A stretch of 64,000 nt of DNA, from positions 1 through 64,000 of the forward strand of contig JAYKXP010000092.1 in assembly GCA_037176845.1 (NCBI GenBank), read 5' to 3'. Each line of letters opens with the position of its first letter. Within the stretch, counting starts at the first letter, position 1. Source of the stretch: Paramarasmius palmivorus. Lineage: Eukaryota > Basidiomycota > Agaricomycetes > Agaricales > Marasmiaceae. The notes below the pieces were generated by a model. That model was not told the origin of the DNA, did no database searches, and was given only the letters and a program-made list of their open reading frames with translations. The translations under genes were made by a program, and so were the position numbers. Shown here piece by piece: positions 10,601 to 22,499 of the stretch.

Positions 10601-10720
10601 GTCCCAATATGCTACTATACCCTAGCACGAATCGTAAGTCCTCATGCTCTACCCTAGCCTACACCCAAGTACCCTAGGGTCGATATCGACCCTAGACCGA
10701 CCCTACCTCATCCTAATAAC
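7640..10720. repeat. Degenerate subtelomeric tandem array, about 0.7-1 kb per unit
   Basis: The same marks recur in order: a CGTCGTAGACG-type hairpin, a TTTACTCGAG...CATCAGACTC hairpin (about 7684, 8268, 9996), a GTAAGY intron-like stretch, a run of CCCTAG/CCCTAC words, and the 20-bp palindrome TAGGGTCGATATCGACCCTA (exact at 8726, 9710 and 10675; a relative near 7995-8040). The copy at 9996-10036 has a perfect 18-bp stem. Units have diverged by substitutions and indels. The CCCTA words resemble, but are not, the telomere unit. Confidence 0.75.
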
Positions 10721-10724
10721 CCTA

Positions 10725-13013
10725 AGAATTCATGTGGGTGGATATGGTGATAGATCATCTTGTGTTCGAAGGAGACGGAGACGGAGACGTTGAATAAGGG
10801 AACGTTTCGGCTGTGACGGAGGGGTAGAGGACGTCGGAAGCTATTAAAAATGGCTGTGGATAGTTGTCGGGTGGAGGTACGGTAGAGTTGCGTCGGAGGA
10901 GCTGGAGTGGGAGTAATGGAGCAAGGCCTCGGCAAAGCTCATCAAGGGACTAAAAGGTTGTGATATGAGAGTGCGAGCTGAGAGTTTCTTGAGTGGGGTA
11001 GTGGGGTATTTTGGTTGTTTTGTTAGGCTAGAGAAAATCTTGCGGTGAAGGGGATTCATTCTTCCGAATAGTACTTTCGTTGGTAGCTGCACGTTGAGTT
11101 CAGGGCGCAGATGGTTGTATCGGGTGTAGTAGTGAGATCGGCATCGATTTCCGTGGTTTATGAGTGCTAGAGAGACGGTTGCTAGGCCATTAGAGGACCA
11201 GTGAGTGGGATTGTCGATGGAAGAGAAAGCTTAACTCACCAGATAATCCATCATGCTCCCGAAGAATTTCCAGCCACCCATCCGCCTTGAGATTCTCCAC
11301 GAGTATATTTTTCTCTCATATAATGCGCTCGTAAAGTCTTCGGGGTCTAAAACTCTCGCGAAATATCCAGATTGCTGAGGTCCTCGTCGGTGAAGAGGTC
11401 TGAGAACAGTCTCGATTTGTCATATACAGCAGGTTGGGGTTAGGGTCAGATTGAGCGCCATCAATTGACGCCGTCTCTTGTCCCATCACATCATGATCAC
11501 CACTTTTTTCCACCACCTATTCATCCTTCGCTAGCCGACCAGCGCATTTTAAAAGCCAAGGTAAGTTTTCAACAACAGTAATCTTCAATACTATAGCTTC
11601 TTACGCCTTTCTCAGCTTGTTCCAGCCGCGAAAGCAGGTACAATTTTTCGGAAGCACGGAGATAGACGTTTTCCAGGCTGATAGACGGCGGAGTAGATTA
11701 CAGCGTAAGGTGCGACAGGGAATAATCTTTTCTTGTGAACTATGCTGACTTTCCTCTCAATTCCATAGCCTCATTTTCAAATAAATACTCAGGAACGATG
11801 TCACCGTATCCCACTAATGTATCCGCAAAATCAAAACTATTCATGTACTACTCATCCTCACGAATATGGACAAAGAGTCAATTCCCCGGTCCTTAAAGTC
11901 CTCGTTGAAACTGTTTTTCCCTGAACGCCCCAACCCAATACGCAATGTCTACCCAGAGAATGCCGTGCGCCAACGGAGCACAGGAAAATCACTCACCACG
12001 CTCACTTTACAGAAGCATTTCGCTCGCTCATAGCGAATAATCCACGAGAAGGTACATATGGATATTGCAGTTCTCTCACCAATTTTTCACTATGTAACTC
12101 CTACTCCAGCGACGACTCGGAGATACCGGTATCGTGTCAGAAGTTGGGTCCTCTGCTCTATAGCACACTGACCGTGAAGCTTCTCAAAGTGTTCACTATT
12201 TGGAAGAAGGTACGTCTGCTGCGTTTTCTTTCCCCGCGAAGAGAAACTCTGAATCCTCATAGGCAAGTTGGCGAGCTGGACGACATCTCACATTGACATT
12301 CCGGGCTGACGAGTACAGCGGCAGAGGCACAACAAGGTACGTTCTGTTGACTCAACTGTTGTCGAATATACCGTAACGTCCAGAACCAATGTTCCGTTGC
12401 GCGTCGTAGGTGTCATTGGGACCTTCAGCCGAGCGTGGATTTATACTATATGGTGCTGTACACGACACGTACTGGAGGGCTTGTGGAGGTATTGAACTCC
12501 AAGGTGACTTTCCGCCTAACTGATTAGCCGTGTCGCATTCAAGTACACTAAACTCGTTATTCTAGGGATTCAGTACACGACAGCAATCATGATCAAAAAT
12601 ATGACATTTCCATCCCCGCATCTGATCCACTTAGTCTCCGCTTTTCTCATGCATGGGCGTTTTTGACATGGTTCTCGGCGCCATACAGTCGGTGTCAGGG
12701 ATTCAGCAGACGTCAATGACAATTGTGATACGTAACGCCATTTGTACTGTATCTCAAATTCATGTGCTTATTGTTCATAGGTCTCGATACAGGTTCCACA
12801 ATTCGACCTGAGAAGAGCTGTATCTGCGCACTTGCCGATGTTTGATCGAAGTCATGGAAAATGGCGTGGTGTCCCTTTTTCATCTCCTTTACATATTGGG
12901 TGCCAGCCCTTGCTGTGCACGGGCGGTACAATTTGACCGAGAACGTGTGCCTGAAAGTCATGTAGTCAGCAAACAACTTTGTTGTTCCCATCGCTCCTTT
13001 CTTCTCCGCCGCG
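10725..13013. other. No recognisable gene; scattered intron-like signals
   Basis: The stretch lacks a long coding frame. Between about 11,560 and 12,560 several GTAAGT/GTACGT donors and CAG/TAG acceptors sit at intron-like spacing on the plus strand, but joined pieces give no protein that could be recognised. It may be a decayed gene or an untranslated leader of the NLR gene downstream. Confidence 0.4.
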
Positions 13014-16000
13014 ATGTCGCTCACAACTGATCCCCGAGAGTCTCAAGCGTACGATCGCCTCAAGTTGATTCCTTCATATGTATTTCACTCACCCTGATAG
13101 CAGAGAAACACAAATGCGTTCCCCCGGTATTCGAATTCAAGGCAAGTAATGCGTGCTTCTATGAACCGTACCTAGCTGATCATGTCCAGAGCTCAAGGTC
13201 GTCGGATTTACAGCCTCTGACAACAAGAAACTGGCAATAACTGTCCAGTTGCCGAGCGGTGCCAATAAAATGTACCAAACTGACACGGAAAGAGTGGAGA
13301 AAGAGGGATGTTCTGTGGACTTTGTTCTGTGCGTATTCTTGCTGAACATCTATATTAGAAGTTTGACTAATACTGCCGTTCCTTTTAGCCAACCAGAATG
13401 CTCAGGTCAATTAGCGTTGGCAGTTTTTAGGTCCCATCGCATACGGAGTGATAAGCTCCTTGCCAGTGCTGGGATCCCAACGGTCGAGCTCCGCCTTGGT
13501 GGTGACGCAGGCACGTCTATTGTCCACTCTTTACCATTTTCCCCTGATCATTCGCTCAGAGATTCGCAAAGAAATGGTCATTCACCTGAAGAAACCTTAT
13601 TTTCACAATCTCAACGTCTTTATTAAGACCTATCGTCTCACATCCGCTAGTCCCTTAATTGGCTCAACTGCAACAGCGAGCCTCATACAATCATCTGACA
13701 CCCTCTCAGCCCCTTCGGAACATTCAGCCTCTGCTCCCGCTGTGAAGAACGACCTAGCAACAGAGATATCCGAGCTCAAACCCAAGATTGATGAGAAGAG
13801 AACTGGGGTGGAGAGAAATAAGAAGTATGTTGAACTAGGGGACGCGCTACTTCAAAAGTTGGAGACCTTATCGGAGGCAAGTTCCTAATGAGAGGTTTTG
13901 TGCAGATCTTAACATCGCCAACTAGGTGCATGACGTAGCTCGGATTGCCTATGCGGTGGTGCATAATGTCTATGGGGTGTGTCGTCAAACTGCCGTGCTC
14001 CCCTTTCGTTCTCTGATCATTGATTTATGAAGCTCGTCAAATCTTTGCACGAGAGCAACGAGGCAGTGGTCGAACTCTATGATGATATGATAGAGACTTA
14101 CAACATTGCCTTGGAGAGGAATGCACTCAGTGTACAAGGTGTTTTCTCCAAGATTTTTGACGAAATCCTGCGAGTATCTCAAGAGTGCGAGATGTTCCTG
14201 TCTAGCTTTCTGTCACGAAGCCATCTGAGTAAGTCATCTTTGACTGTGAAAAGGTAATGCTGATCGTACTGTCCCAGAAATCCTCGTTAATCCTCAATCC
14301 TCAAAGTTCACCGAGTTCAAGAACGCTTTCAGTCAGCTCAGAGGGAAATTCCACGATTCTCAGCTCAAGGTCACCACAGTGACCGTCCTAAACACACAAA
14401 AGGTTTTGAACTTTATGGGTAAGATCTTTGTTCCCTTCATGAGAGCTACGAATTTCACTCAAATATGCCTCGTCAGCACTGAATACCAGGCTCGAAACCC
14501 TTAAGCCATCCAAAGATATACTACCTCCCAAATCGCTGTGCTCCCCCGGCACTCGTCGCGAATCTCTGACCAAAATTCTGAGTTGTATCTTCCACGGAGA
14601 TCGATCCGTTCTCTGGATTTCAGGGATTGCCGGTTGTGGAAAAAGCTCATTGATTGGGACTCTTCATCGAGAGCTGTCGACATGGGGATCCAATAGCCCG
14701 CTCGCCGCGTTCATTCGGTTCGATCGATCTGCATATAACACAGCGACGGAGTTCATCAAGGTGCTCGCATTTCGACTGGCAAAATTCGATAGCAGACTCG
14801 GGGAAAAAATCGCAGAAGCCATAGAACGGAGTCCCGGTATAATTGACACTCCCAATCTAGATGATCAAGCGCAACAGCTTATAGTCGACCCACTCGAGGA
14901 CAGCGAAATTGCAGGCGAGGGCCGCATAGTTGTCCTTGTCGACGGAATCGATGAATGCGCGCGGCCAGATCAAGCCGAAACTAACTTTCGTGAACAGTTG
15001 TTGGCACTGTTTGCAAGTGATAAGTTCAGACGACTTCTTTTTCTGCGATTTGTTCTTGCAAGTCGTCCGGAGGAGGATATCAAACGTCTACTGGATCAAG
15101 GCCATCGTCATATCCATCACTTCCCCCTCGACCGCACGTCGTCGGAGACAAAGCATGACATCTATTACTTCCTCGCCAGGTCATTCCAACGTCCGTGTTT
15201 CGACGGTCTAGATGATGCTCAAAAACACAACGCTGTTGAGCGATTAGCGGGGCACGCCAGCGGTCTGTTTATATGGGCTGCAACTGCCGTCACCTTCATC
15301 GGAGAGAATGTGGAGCAACGTTTGGGGGTCTTCATAGAGCAGGAACTGCCGAAGAATGCATTACAGGCACTCACCAATCTGTACAAAATTGCACTTGAAT
15401 CACTGGTGAAGGAAGGAGATGATGACTTATGGCGGAACATATGCACGGCACTAGGTCTAATCATGGCAAACTCTTCATATGAGTATAGTCCGTGCACTGT
15501 TGGCATTCTCCACGCCCTTACCAAGCACACGAATCTTGCGAATAGCGCGGGCATTCTCAGTGCCTTCCGAAAGCTCCGGAGCCTTGTCACCGAGGAGAAC
15601 AGAAAATATCAACTTCTTCACAAATCATTCGATGATTTCTTGACCTCCGAGGATCGGGCGCGTCGTTGGTTCATCGATCTCAACAAGTACGACGTGATTT
15701 TGGCAGAAGCTATACTTACATGCATGATGGATTACCTCGACAAGACGGATGCAGAGCTCCCAGAGGCCCTCTCATCTGATGTATATCGCTACGCAAGTGC
15801 TGATTGGCTGCCCAACCATGCCTCGGCCTCATATCAGCAAAAAGAGGGTGCTTTTTTGCTGAAATATGTGCTACGTTGGATGCATTCTCTTGATCACAAA
15901 TACTCAGGGAAACTCTGGTATGGTCCTCAGCAAGAGTTTGCCATTTCACTGGTGACTGTCTTTGCATTCAAGTTGTTGTTATCTGATAGCATTTTCAGAC

Positions 16001-16566
16001 TGAAAAAGGCCGTCATGGCTCCGAGTTCATGTGGAAAGCAATGACTGGCGCATCTCGGCTTCGAGGAATCGGTGCAAAACCTATAGTCATCAAGGACTTT
16101 TTCAATATCATGATTTACGACGCCGCACTGGCCAGGAAGGTCACCAAGCCAAACACTGGTAGCCAATATACCTTTGAATGGGAGATTGATAACATCTACA
16201 TGTCCATCTTTATTCTGATGGCTGGCGGATCCACCGTCTACGAGGAAATCGTTGCGGTACTGGACACGGTGCGTAAGGTTAGGTTCTGAGTATTACGTTC
16301 TCGCTCATTACCCACAATAGAACCCAATCCCCCCAGTCGTACCTTTAAATCCACAGACAAGGATGCCTATAAAGATTGTTAGTCGGGGGAAGATCAGGAT
16401 GAATCACAGCTCCGTAGTCAATGGGGACGAGGGATCTACGAATGAATGTATTAAATGGATACCAGGGCATTACGATTACAGTGAAGGTAGGTGGATCTTC
16501 AAGGGTGCGGAAGAAGATAGTGAGATCTCAGGTGACGGATCGAGGAACAGTGAATCAGACAATTAA
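13014..16566 (+). CDS. NLR-type STAND NTPase with NACHT domain
   Basis: A cytosolic signal-transducing NTPase of the fungal NLR class, thought to act in self/non-self recognition or regulated cell death. Inferred introns: 13049-13103, 13146-13189, 13329-13388, 13502-13559, 13877-13925 (GC-AG, donor GCAAGT), 13977-14032, 14229-14277, 14419-14476, 15952-15998, 16269-16320. The joined frame stays open. The start ATG is the one whose first exon splices in frame. The N-terminal 100 or so residues resemble the C2-like N-domain of basidiomycete NLRs, followed by a helical, coiled-coil-prone region. The NACHT domain has P-loop GIAGCGKSS (about 14,623), Walker B LVDGIDEC (about 14,937) and a LASRPEED sensor-like segment. 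A helical region follows, then a polar C-terminus. No WD40 or ankyrin repeats are visible, so the sensor end is unassigned. It is the first protein gene inward from the telomere. Confidence 0.88.
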
Positions 16567-18364
16567 TGTTGAATCGTGGTATTTTGTACAAGGCTGCGCA
16601 CACCCCAATTCATGTGAGGTCAATTGGAAGTGACGACCGACCCCATTTTCTTCACTTCCCGCACCCGTATCCCTATTCCTGTCTTTAGCCTCTTGATATT
16701 TTCATTGTAAATAACCGATCGATTCGTGATTATCGGGCACTGCATAGGGCATGAATAACCCCTGGAAACCGAGGTCAGACCTATCATTGTACGAAAAGGC
16801 AAATTCTGCTCACCAATGAATGCTCATGCGTCCATGATGCTGCCTCCCGGCCCTTGGCTCAGCGTATGTTGTTTTGCGAGACCTCCAACCCAAGAACTCT
16901 CCGGCTTTCCTCTGGTATTTGGGTGCACGAATGTGAGTTAAATGTTCAATAGTGAGGAAGAGAGGATGTCGATGGGAAGGCGAGCAGGTAGTGCGGTACA
17001 TATAGCGATGATCGGTAGTGTTGGAGGAGCATACTTAACGGCGGCTCCAGGCGCAGGATGGAGGATTGTGTTGAAAGGTACAGCTAAAGGCGGTGAAAAT
17101 TGAATGAGGTGGTGAGGATGGCTGAACGATAGGTGAGACAGGGAGATGGGGTACAAGCTAACATCTACATGTCAACGTCAGTACCACGTCACAAGAACCA
17201 GTTGTAAAAGCACCTGCGCACCTGGCATTTCCTCGCAAGTAGTCGGCCCAGTGAGTCCTGTATTTTTGAATGAGCGGTGGTGGAAGTAGTTGGGCGAAGA
17301 TGGAGTAGAATAGAGCTCATAGCCAATAACGTTCGGTACGAGTGTGGCAGTCATACGCTGAAGAATAACTTCAGTGAAAGAAGATATCGAAAGGAAGGTG
17401 AACCAACAAAGCTTTAATACTGATCAACACTGTCATTTCCAGCCCTCCAGCACCGTGAATATGGTTGGACAGGCACGGGCACCGGTGTCGTTTGAATCCT
17501 AGTGTCGTCTTTGGAGTGGAGAGAAAGGGAGAGTGGAGCCTCTTTGAATCAAGCGAAGTGAGGGGAACGTCTCGTAGCTGCCTGTAGTCTCGTTAGCCTA
17601 ACGTTTGCTTAAGAGAACGAAAGTGATTCGGAGATGTACCTTTGGATGAAGCACCGGAAACAGATCCGCCATTCTGGTTGTTCTAACCATCCGTTTTCCA
17701 GAGAGGTCCCCGTTTAGACATTCCCCCGCATGCTAAGTAGGGCTTTGGGTTTGATGGAGGGAAACGAGTGCAATAGACCTGTGTTGAGTCGTTGCCGTCG
17801 GTGGTGAAGAGCTTTTTTTTTTTGTACCGGACAAACAACGCGCTTCGGATCTCGGTTTCTTCGATTACCGAAACTCGAACAACCATATTTGGAAACGCAC
17901 TTCCTTTGACCATCACTCCGATGCTCTCGAATTTGACACTCAAACGCGGTAAATCACACCAAATTTAAGATTTAAAACCACGTCAGGAAAGATACCTAAC
18001 CCTATGTGTTCACACTTGCGATTTCAGCATTCATAGCCCCCGAAACCGAACCTTTTGGATCGTTCTCAGTTTTTCGTGGTCAATAACAGCATATTTGATT
18101 CAAGGACTCGGAAGCTGTCAATGCATCAAGTGATCTGAACAGCTTCACAGGCACATCGTTTCTGTTATGGAACTAGCATGACCGCGCTATCTCGCTTCGT
18201 CCGTGGTCATCTGGTCAGACTGTGGGTGTCTTTCACAGCATTCACTTTTGAGAAGCTGTAATGATACTGCGCTCTGCACTTTGCAGCTTGATGAATGCAG
18301 TGCATATGGTAGACGATACATATATAAGCGCTATCTACCATGACCCACACAGGCTCGCGACAAT
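16567..18364. other. Intergenic, no gene recognised
   Basis: Only short open frames without domain resemblance. A short inverted repeat, ATGGTAGA...TCTACCAT (about 18,306-18,342), lies just upstream of the next gene, with TATATAA inside its loop; a promoter role is possible but unproven. Confidence 0.5.
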
Positions 18365-20636
18365 ATGGACGAACACTTTGAAAAGGCTAGTATTTCGTCA
18401 ACAAACAGTACCTTTATCTCCGCATCGACCATTACGGGACTCGGATCTATATCCGGAAAGGTCATCAAACGCCTCGGACAAGTAGTGGTGAATGGCATCG
18501 ACAGCCTCTTGGTTCGTCGACGCCTCGCACAGATCGAGGAATATGTGCGCGAAGATTCCTCAATCACGTCAAGCAATACGCAGGAATGCTACGAGGACCT
18601 TCTTGAATTTTCATGGTACGTCTTTAAAGTTCTTTGTTAGCATTGTACCAAAACAGCGCTAGTTCTCCTTATACATTTTCAATTCGGGAACGGGCTTGCC
18701 GAGCTCTCATGTCAAAAATCGGGCGGATGGAGTTTGAAGGTCTAGCCACTACTGTCGCAAACTTACAGTCGATACGCAATGTATATTCCCATCTAGAGGA
18801 CGTACTCTTCTGTCTCTGGGATGGACAAGCCGAGAAGTATACAAATGTTCGAGTTATAGATAAGAATTAGGCTAATAAGTGACACGTTCAGGGTCTTCGA
18901 ATATCGCCGTGGAACGGTGGAGAGCATAGCATACCGCCATGCTGGACTCGATAGTTACATTACAGCCTTTCAGTCCAGATTCACATTCAATCACAGTCAA
19001 GCGTTCCTTTACTCACCTTTCCTGCTTTATCTGGCCCGAATCGCCTCACTAGCTGAACCTGCACATGCTGGAGTAATTGTTGGATTGAACATTGTTGAGT
19101 TTCTACACGCCAAAGGACTGTTTCACCCAACAAACCGAGCTGCGGAAGGACTAGCTCCGCGATTGCTTTTGCATATACTCGTAATGAAGTTGGACCAGAA
19201 CACAGACTCACTTCAATTTATTCACTCTTCAATAATCGAAATGCAGCGTCAACAGGTATGTGCCAGCTGTAACCGGTTGACACTTTCTAATAGCATTGCA
19301 TGCATCAAGACTCAATGGCTTCAACGGAACTCTGATCAGAAATTCCGGAAAACATCTCTCGACGACATATCCGCCCCGGATCTCCGAGAAGACTTGAAGG
19401 ATGCGATCTTGTACTTGAAAATGTACTTTCCTCAACCTACAATGGATGTCACCAATCTTTTGCTCCTTGGTGGAAGAGAGTGCGGGAAGGTGGGCTACAA
19501 TCTCATAGACCATTCATCAGCTAAGACAACATTACAGAGTATCATCGTGAAGCAACTCATACTTTCACAACCCGCGGGGACCTTGGACGCATACGCTAAT
19601 TCCCGAGGAAACAGTCGCATCAGAGATCGTGCGCAGTCTCCTCACAATAGTGCACCATGCTCATAGCTACGAAGCTCGAGAGAGAGCCGAAATTCTGCTT
19701 CGAACTCGGACTCTAACGGTCCGTAATATTGTGGACCTTATTCGCCCATACATTGACGATCTCCGCTTTGTGAGAGACTCAATAGATGTTCCTGATGGGA
19801 AAACGGGATACTTTCTTGATCTCCTCGATAGACTCTGCACAAGTTCACCGAGCTTGTATACCCTTTCGGACCAAGACCTCATCCAATGTTACCTGGAAAC
19901 ATGCGGGGTTCAACAAGACACAGTCGAGCTTGCAGACAAATCATACCGCATCTTTGATTTTGGCGTGCAAAGGAATGGGCAGGAGTGGATACAACATCTT
20001 AGCCATAATACGATCATCAACTCTCTTGTTATATTTGTCGCCTCACTTGGCGAGTATGACGAGGTGCTTGATGATGGCGTCACAGTAAGTCAATATCTCG
20101 TATCCACAGTGTACTCGGCACACAACTAAGCAGCTAAGCTCCATAGAATCGTCTCGAGGAATCGCTAGTGTTATTTGGGAGTATTTGCAATTCCTGGCGG
20201 TTTAGTAACGCACCTATAGTGAGGGATCCCTATTCTGCTGATGATTTCGTTCTGAAAACAAGTATCCCATCTATAGACCCTATTACTGAACAAGATAGAC
20301 GTCCTCAAACAAAAAATTGAAGTATCACCAATTATCAATCACTTCCCTGACTATACCGGAGGCAGTGACGTGGAAGGCGGCTTGCTTGTACTTCAAACGG
20401 CGCTTTGAAACGGAATTGCGTTACCGAAAGAAGGGACCAGTATTTTTCTTGTCTTCCGTTGACAGAAATCAAGTGCAAGGTACCCAATCTCTTGTAGCCC
20501 TTGAGCTCTCGCTCACGAAGACTATGTAGATGTATTTTTGACACTTCACCAACAACTTACCACCCGTGAAACAAGCGTATCACATTGCGTTGCAGCACCA
20601 GACTTTAATGCAATCATCTCAATTCGACGAATTTGA
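18365..20636 (+). CDS. G-protein alpha subunit-like protein with long N-terminal extension (possibly pseudogene)
   Basis: The C-terminal half is a G-alpha GTPase domain. The P-loop GGRECGK-S is completed across an intron (19490-19537) and followed by IIVKQL, as in G-alpha KSTIVKQM. A switch-I-like ETCGV comes next, then switch II FDFGVQR (canonical DVGGQR) with the Gln kept, an NRLEESLVLFGSICN segment, and the base-binding NKID. Other inferred introns: 18616-18656, 18837-18891, 19256-19309, 20085-20147 (approximate), 20219-20278 (approximate), and one near 20,480-20,528. The first 300 or so residues are helical and unlike the usual myristoylated G-alpha N-terminus. Two one-base frame breaks are needed, near 19,600 and 20,390, so the copy is inactive or contains sequence errors. 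The switch-I arginine is not evident. Heterotrimer partners and receptor coupling are unknown. Confidence 0.75.
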
Positions 20637-20754
20637 GTAGAAGCATTCTTCTTGTGGGCCAGTGGTTGGCAGCAACAGGATACGGGACGGGCCCAACACT
20701 TAATCGTAGTATAGCATTCAACCCACCTTTTAAATAAGATTCACCTTTGAACAG

Positions 20755-21060
20755 TCAACAAGAAATATTATTGAGTACTGCTAAATGAAGGATGGGAGTG
20801 CTCAACGGTTGAAGGGAGAAGAGATATAAATGGCTAACGTCGTTGGCAACGATCGAGATCAGCGCCATTTGCCACAAGCGATACCATCCTACCCAGGTCA
20901 TCACACTTATCTCTTGAGCGAATGTGCATGATGGACAAGTCACGACTCTCTTGCAATATACATCTGCTGCTGATACGAGATAATGGCTACTAAGGGCTGG
21001 AGCCTCGCACCTCAGTAACTGATTGGCCATGGATGCCCCAGGAGAATTGCTGGATAGCAT
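20755..21060 (-). other. Isolated open frame, status unclear
   Basis: An open frame of 101 codons downstream of the multi-pass membrane protein gene, with a hydrophobic middle (about VGWYRLWQMALISIVA). It could be a terminal exon of that gene or an incidental frame. No family is recognised. Confidence 0.2.
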
Positions 21061-21340
21061 AATTACTACTGAAGGTCGTCTCTTCCTCAGAAAACTTACT
21101 GGAAACTATCAGAAGACGTCTATTTCGGTAAAGCGGCTGCACAGTGTCATTGAGTGATCCTTTACTACATCAATTCCTTGAAGTGGTGGACAAATTACTA
21201 GCCGCGTGCAATGTTATCAACGTGCCGTGGTTAGTACTTTTTGATTCCGTACTAACTGCAGTGCGAAAGATGACTAGTGTTTGAGATATTGACTTGATTA
21301 TAGTATTCAAGAGTCAGCAGCGTATTATTCGAAGATCGGT

Positions 21341-22499
21341 TCAACCACGTACCGCGAACAACGGCCATGAATCTAACATTATGCCCATCGCGAGCCCAAG
21401 CGCTGACGCAGGATATGGGTTTGGTAGAGAAAATATGATGTAGACAATGATATTGACAAGGACAGAAAGGGTATAGATTATCCCTGTTTCAATGCTAGTT
21501 TCATTGACGTTCAAAACAGCGGGAACTGGCGGAAGATGAGGCACTTTACCTGATAGCCACAATAGATCGATATAACCTTGTGGACCGTTTACTGACGAAT
21601 GGTGTGATATCTCGAGTGATGTATATAATTCGTCCCAGCTGTCAGCTGGCATGAGCAGGTAGGTAATAGGTATTGCTCTGATTGACCTAAGAACGTACCG
21701 ATGAGAATTGTTAGTAGGATGTTATTAACGGCGGTTATTGCTAACACGAGGATATACATTTCTCCGAGGGTACACATAGCGGCTTTCAATTCAGATTAGA
21801 CGGGAAAAATACATTGTAAATCGGACGCACTGATAAACCCGCCCAGATGAATCAAAGAAGGAAATAGAATGATCTTGATCTGCTTTCCCCAGACCAGGTA
21901 ACATCGCCATATCTGAGAACTTCGTTCAGATCGTGGTTTAATTATACGCTGAGTAGAGACTCACGAGAACAACATCTGCAATCCCGCTTCAATAAAACCA
22001 TTAGATCATCGTCATGTCGACCGAGTGGTTAGCTTACTTTACTATTACGACGAGAACCATCTGTCCCATTCTCAGGTTACTCCTGTGGAGTTTCTTAGCA
22101 TTATGCAAAGCAGGGAAAATGTGCATACCTTGTCGCCGTGTTCCACGCAGGTATAGCAGCGGCTAACGTGTTGAGAATCGTTGTAAAGATCAAATGCAGG
22201 GTCGTCGGGATAAACAGAGTCGAGAGTGCAATAGCGTGCATTCTACATTTCCGTCCTTCCTTGAGCAAGTGGTTCAAGCATGTAACATAGAGAACAGATA
22301 GTAATCCTGTCAATTGCGTGGTCAACCTCGGTCGAAGACATCTATCATTGTGTTTTAGTACCATATAGGAAAAAATGAACCTTAGGGAGGATTGGTCAAT
22401 GAGACGAGAAAGATTAGCTTGGAAGAATACCGCAGTGGTTACAGCTAACCCTTTGATGGCATAAATAGTCGCTCCAGCAATTTGCTCGTACTCAGTCAT
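21341..22499 (-). CDS. Multi-pass membrane protein of a basidiomycete-type family (about seven helices)
   Basis: Starting at the ATG at 22499 (MTEYEQIAGATIY...), short exons separated by about 50-nt introns encode a succession of hydrophobic segments: GATIYAIKGLAV..., TGLLSVLYVTCLNHLL, ALSTLFIPTTLHLIFTTI, a YLVWGKQIKIILFPSLIHL segment, ILVLAITAVNNILLTILI and GIIYTLSVLVNIIVYIIF. The RCYLVWGK motif after helix 3 and the ETGIIY entry to a late helix are typical of a large family of uncharacterised seven-helix proteins in Agaricomycetes. Exon borders near the 3' end are not certain, and the true stop may lie downstream of 21,341. Function unknown; a receptor-like role is only a guess. Confidence 0.6.

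Larger units (their letters stand above)
5062..10650 (+). ncRNA. Candidate spliced non-coding transcript or transcripts (plus strand)
   Basis: Plausible plus-strand introns are seen at 5105-5156 (branch AACTAAC, acceptor TTTTAG), 5956-6019 (GTAGGT, branch GACTAAT), 6346-6397 (GTAGGT, branch AACTAAA), 7853-7921 (GTAAGC, branch GCTAACT), 8579-8629 and 8905-8952 (GTGAGT). Two more, 10252-10313 and 10525-10586, share donor GTAAGTTCATC and an acceptor ending GCCAG and are clearly repeats of each other and of 8579-8629. The exon-like stretches are full of hairpins and carry no recognisable protein domain. Whether this is one transcript, several, or a relic of expanded repeats cannot be told from sequence. 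Confidence 0.4.

Noticed and set aside
7640..10720. CRISPR array
   Set aside because: Repeats are hundreds of bases apart, diverged and eukaryotic in context; there are no uniform short repeats and spacers.
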